Part shown: in pieces, positions 4,979 to 6,325 of the stretch
Layout: the number at the start of each line of letters is the position of its first letter
Position numbering within the stretch: the first letter of the stretch is position 1
NCBI GenBank assembly: GCA_049513695.1
Contig: JBEKVW010000106.1
Span: 1-6,325, forward strand
Length of the DNA: 6,325 nucleotides
DNA from: UBA1162 sp049513695
GTDB taxonomy: Bacteria; Chloroflexota; Dehalococcoidia; GIF9; UBA5629
Direction: 5' to 3'
Made by a program: the position numbers and the translations under genes
The notes under the pieces: generated by a model
What the model saw: the letters and a program-made list of their open reading frames with translations, nothing else
Database searches by the model: none
What the model was told of the DNA's origin: nothing

Positions 4979-6325
4979 ATGCGGCATGTTGATTTGTACG
5001 ATACAACCCTAAGGGATGGTGCGCAGCAGGAAGGTATATCTTTTACAATATCCGACAAGCTGCAGATCACTCAGAAGCTCGATGAGCTGGGCATAAAATA
5101 CATCGAGGGCGGATGGCCCGGATCGAATCCCAAGGACACCGAATTCTTTAAAAAAGCGCGAAGCCTGAAGCTAAAACATGCCACGCTGGTGGCTTTCGGC
5201 AGCACACGGCGTGTCGACGTCAGGGTCACCGAAGATGCAGGCCTTCTGGCACTCATAGAATCGGGTGCCAAGGTCGCCAATATTGTGGGCAAAACCAATG
5301 ACCGCCAGGTAAAACAGGTGCTCGAAACCAGCCTCGTTCATAACCTGGCAATTATCCGCGAATCCATCGCCCTGCTTAAATCCAAGGGCCTGACCGTATT
5401 TTTCGACGCTGAGCATTTCTTCGATGGATACAAGTCCAACGTAGCCTATGCTATAGAAACGCTTGCCGCTGCGGTCAAAGGCGGCGCGGACTGCCTGGTG
5501 CTCTGCGACACGAACGGGGGTACGTTACCTTCCGAAGCGGCTGAGATTATTACCAGCGTGAAAAAGAAGATAAGTTGTTCTCTGGGCATCCACGCTCATA
5601 ATGATACAGAGATGGCCGTTGCTGTGTCACTGGCCGCGGTTGAAAGCGGTGTGGAGCATGTGGAGGGCACGATAAACGGCTATGGCGAGCGCTGCGGCAA
5701 CGCCAATCTGTGCTCCGTTATTCCAGCGTTGCAGCTCAAACTGGGAATCAAATGCATCACAGCCACACAGCTAACACACCTTACCGAAGCATCACGCTTT
5801 GTAGCCGAGGTCGCCAATTTGCCGCCTTCATCCTATTTGCCTTACGTGGGAGCCAATGCCTTTCTTCACAAAGCTGGGCTGCACGTCTCAGCCCTCTCCA
5901 AATGGGGGGAAAGCTATCAGCATATCGACCCGGCCCTGGTGGGAAACTATCCCAAAGTGGTTATATCGGAGCTGTCGGGCAAGAGCAATATCATTTATAA
6001 AGCCAAAGAACTGGGCATTCCTATTCCGCCATATGGCAAGGAAGCACGCCGCATACTCGCTCAGATCAAACAGCTTGAAAGCCTTGGATTCCAATATGAA
6101 GATGCCGACGCTTCCTTTGAGCTGCTCCTACTGAGATCGCAGCCAGGCTATAAGCCGCCCTTCGATCTGGTCGATTATATGGTTGTAGTAGAAAGGCACA
6201 GGCGTCTGCCTGCTTCTTATGATATAGGAGCACAATTCCTGGCCGAAGCTACCATCAAGGTTAAAGTTGATAACAAACTTATGCATACCGCCTCGGAAGG
6301 CAACGGCCCTGTTAATGCGCTGGAC
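4979..6325 (+). CDS. cimA: (R)-citramalate synthase, 3' end cut by the window edge
   Basis: The frame is open for 449 codons to the right edge; family members run to roughly 520-530 aa, so about 75 codons are missing. The enzyme condenses pyruvate with acetyl-CoA to (R)-citramalate, opening the threonine-independent route to isoleucine. The DRE-TIM barrel shows YDTTLRDGAQQEG (7-19, R12/D13), KYIEGGWPGSNPKD, the metal-binding HAHND (H205, H207), EGTINGYGERCGNANL and GANAFLHKAGLH. The C-terminal LeuA-type regulatory domain begins just before the cut, with EGNGPVNALD (440-449). DGAQ in place of LeuA's DGEQ and the EGGWPGSNPKD segment mark the long citramalate synthase subfamily rather than isopropylmalate or homocitrate synthase. 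Expected feedback inhibition by isoleucine cannot be checked because most of that domain is missing. The gene follows leuB by 18 nt. ATG 4979 was chosen on ribosome-binding-site spacing; ATG 4973, two codons upstream, is the alternative. Confidence 0.94.
   Translation, partial: MRHVDLYDTTLRDGAQQEGISFTISDKLQITQKLDELGIKYIEGGWPGSNPKDTEFFKKARSLKLKHATLVAFGSTRRVDVRVTEDAGLLALIESGAKVANIVGKTNDRQVKQVLETSLVHNLAIIRESIALLKSKGLTVFFDAEHFFDGYKSNVAYAIETLAAAVKGGADCLVLCDTNGGTLPSEAAEIITSVKKKISCSLGIHAHNDTEMAVAVSLAAVESGVEHVEGTINGYGERCGNANLCSVIPALQLKLGIKCITATQLTHLTEASRFVAEVANLPPSSYLPYVGANAFLHKAGLHVSALSKWGESYQHIDPALVGNYPKVVISELSGKSNIIYKAKELGIPIPPYGKEARRILAQIKQLESLGFQYEDADASFELLLLRSQPGYKPPFDLVDYMVVVERHRRLPASYDIGAQFLAEATIKVKVDNKLMHTASEGNGPVNALD

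Noticed and set aside
5710..6134. Two short + strand frames (96 and 92 codons) within cimA
   Set aside because: Both lie inside the continuous cimA reading frame, whose conserved motifs flank and include this region, so they do not indicate a frameshift.

Overview
The window is one co-oriented block of branched-chain amino acid biosynthesis genes, all on the + strand: ilvC (only its last 35 codons), leuA, a short MgtC/SapB-type membrane protein gene, leuC, leuD, leuB, and cimA (cut by the right edge after 449 codons). Gaps are tiny or negative: 41 nt for ilvC-leuA, an 11-nt overlap for leuA-mgtC, 25 nt for mgtC-leuC, a 1-nt overlap for leuC-leuD, 1 nt for leuD-leuB and 18 nt for leuB-cimA. 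I see no terminator, promoter or leader structure between genes, so this looks like the middle and end of a single transcript. Its control region is probably upstream of the window, before ilvC and perhaps ilvB/ilvN.

Organism: bacterial, moderately GC-rich by eye, with TTG starts on two core genes. LeuC and LeuD are of the short type (417 and 166 aa), common in archaea and in anaerobic or deep-branching bacteria, rather than the longer E. coli type. The order ilvC-leuA-leuC-leuD-leuB-cimA and the protein flavour suggest Chloroflexota, class Dehalococcoidia or a relative. This is an inference from memory of such operons, not the result of a search.

Pathway logic: LeuA condenses 2-oxoisovalerate with acetyl-CoA, and LeuCD and LeuB then make the leucine precursor 2-oxoisocaproate. 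CimA condenses pyruvate with acetyl-CoA to (R)-citramalate. The same LeuCD and LeuB enzymes can carry this to 2-oxobutyrate, which enters isoleucine synthesis through the Ilv enzymes, including IlvC at the left edge. The window therefore encodes two chain-elongation entry enzymes (LeuA and CimA, both DRE-TIM metallolyases) around one shared isomerase/dehydrogenase set. This fits a threonine-independent isoleucine route.

The piece that does not fit the pathway is the MgtC-like gene. It encodes a 134-aa, all-membrane protein whose start codon lies inside the end of leuA, so it appears translationally coupled to a leucine enzyme. Other points worth a look are three apparent families of near-identical translation-start cassettes, a possibly unusual substrate-loop sequence in LeuD, and a triple in-frame stop after the MgtC-like gene. 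I see no mobile elements, RNA genes, CRISPR or repeats, and no stretch over 300 bases lacks a gene. I found no clear evidence of a wholly new system; the most unusual element is the embedded MgtC-like gene.
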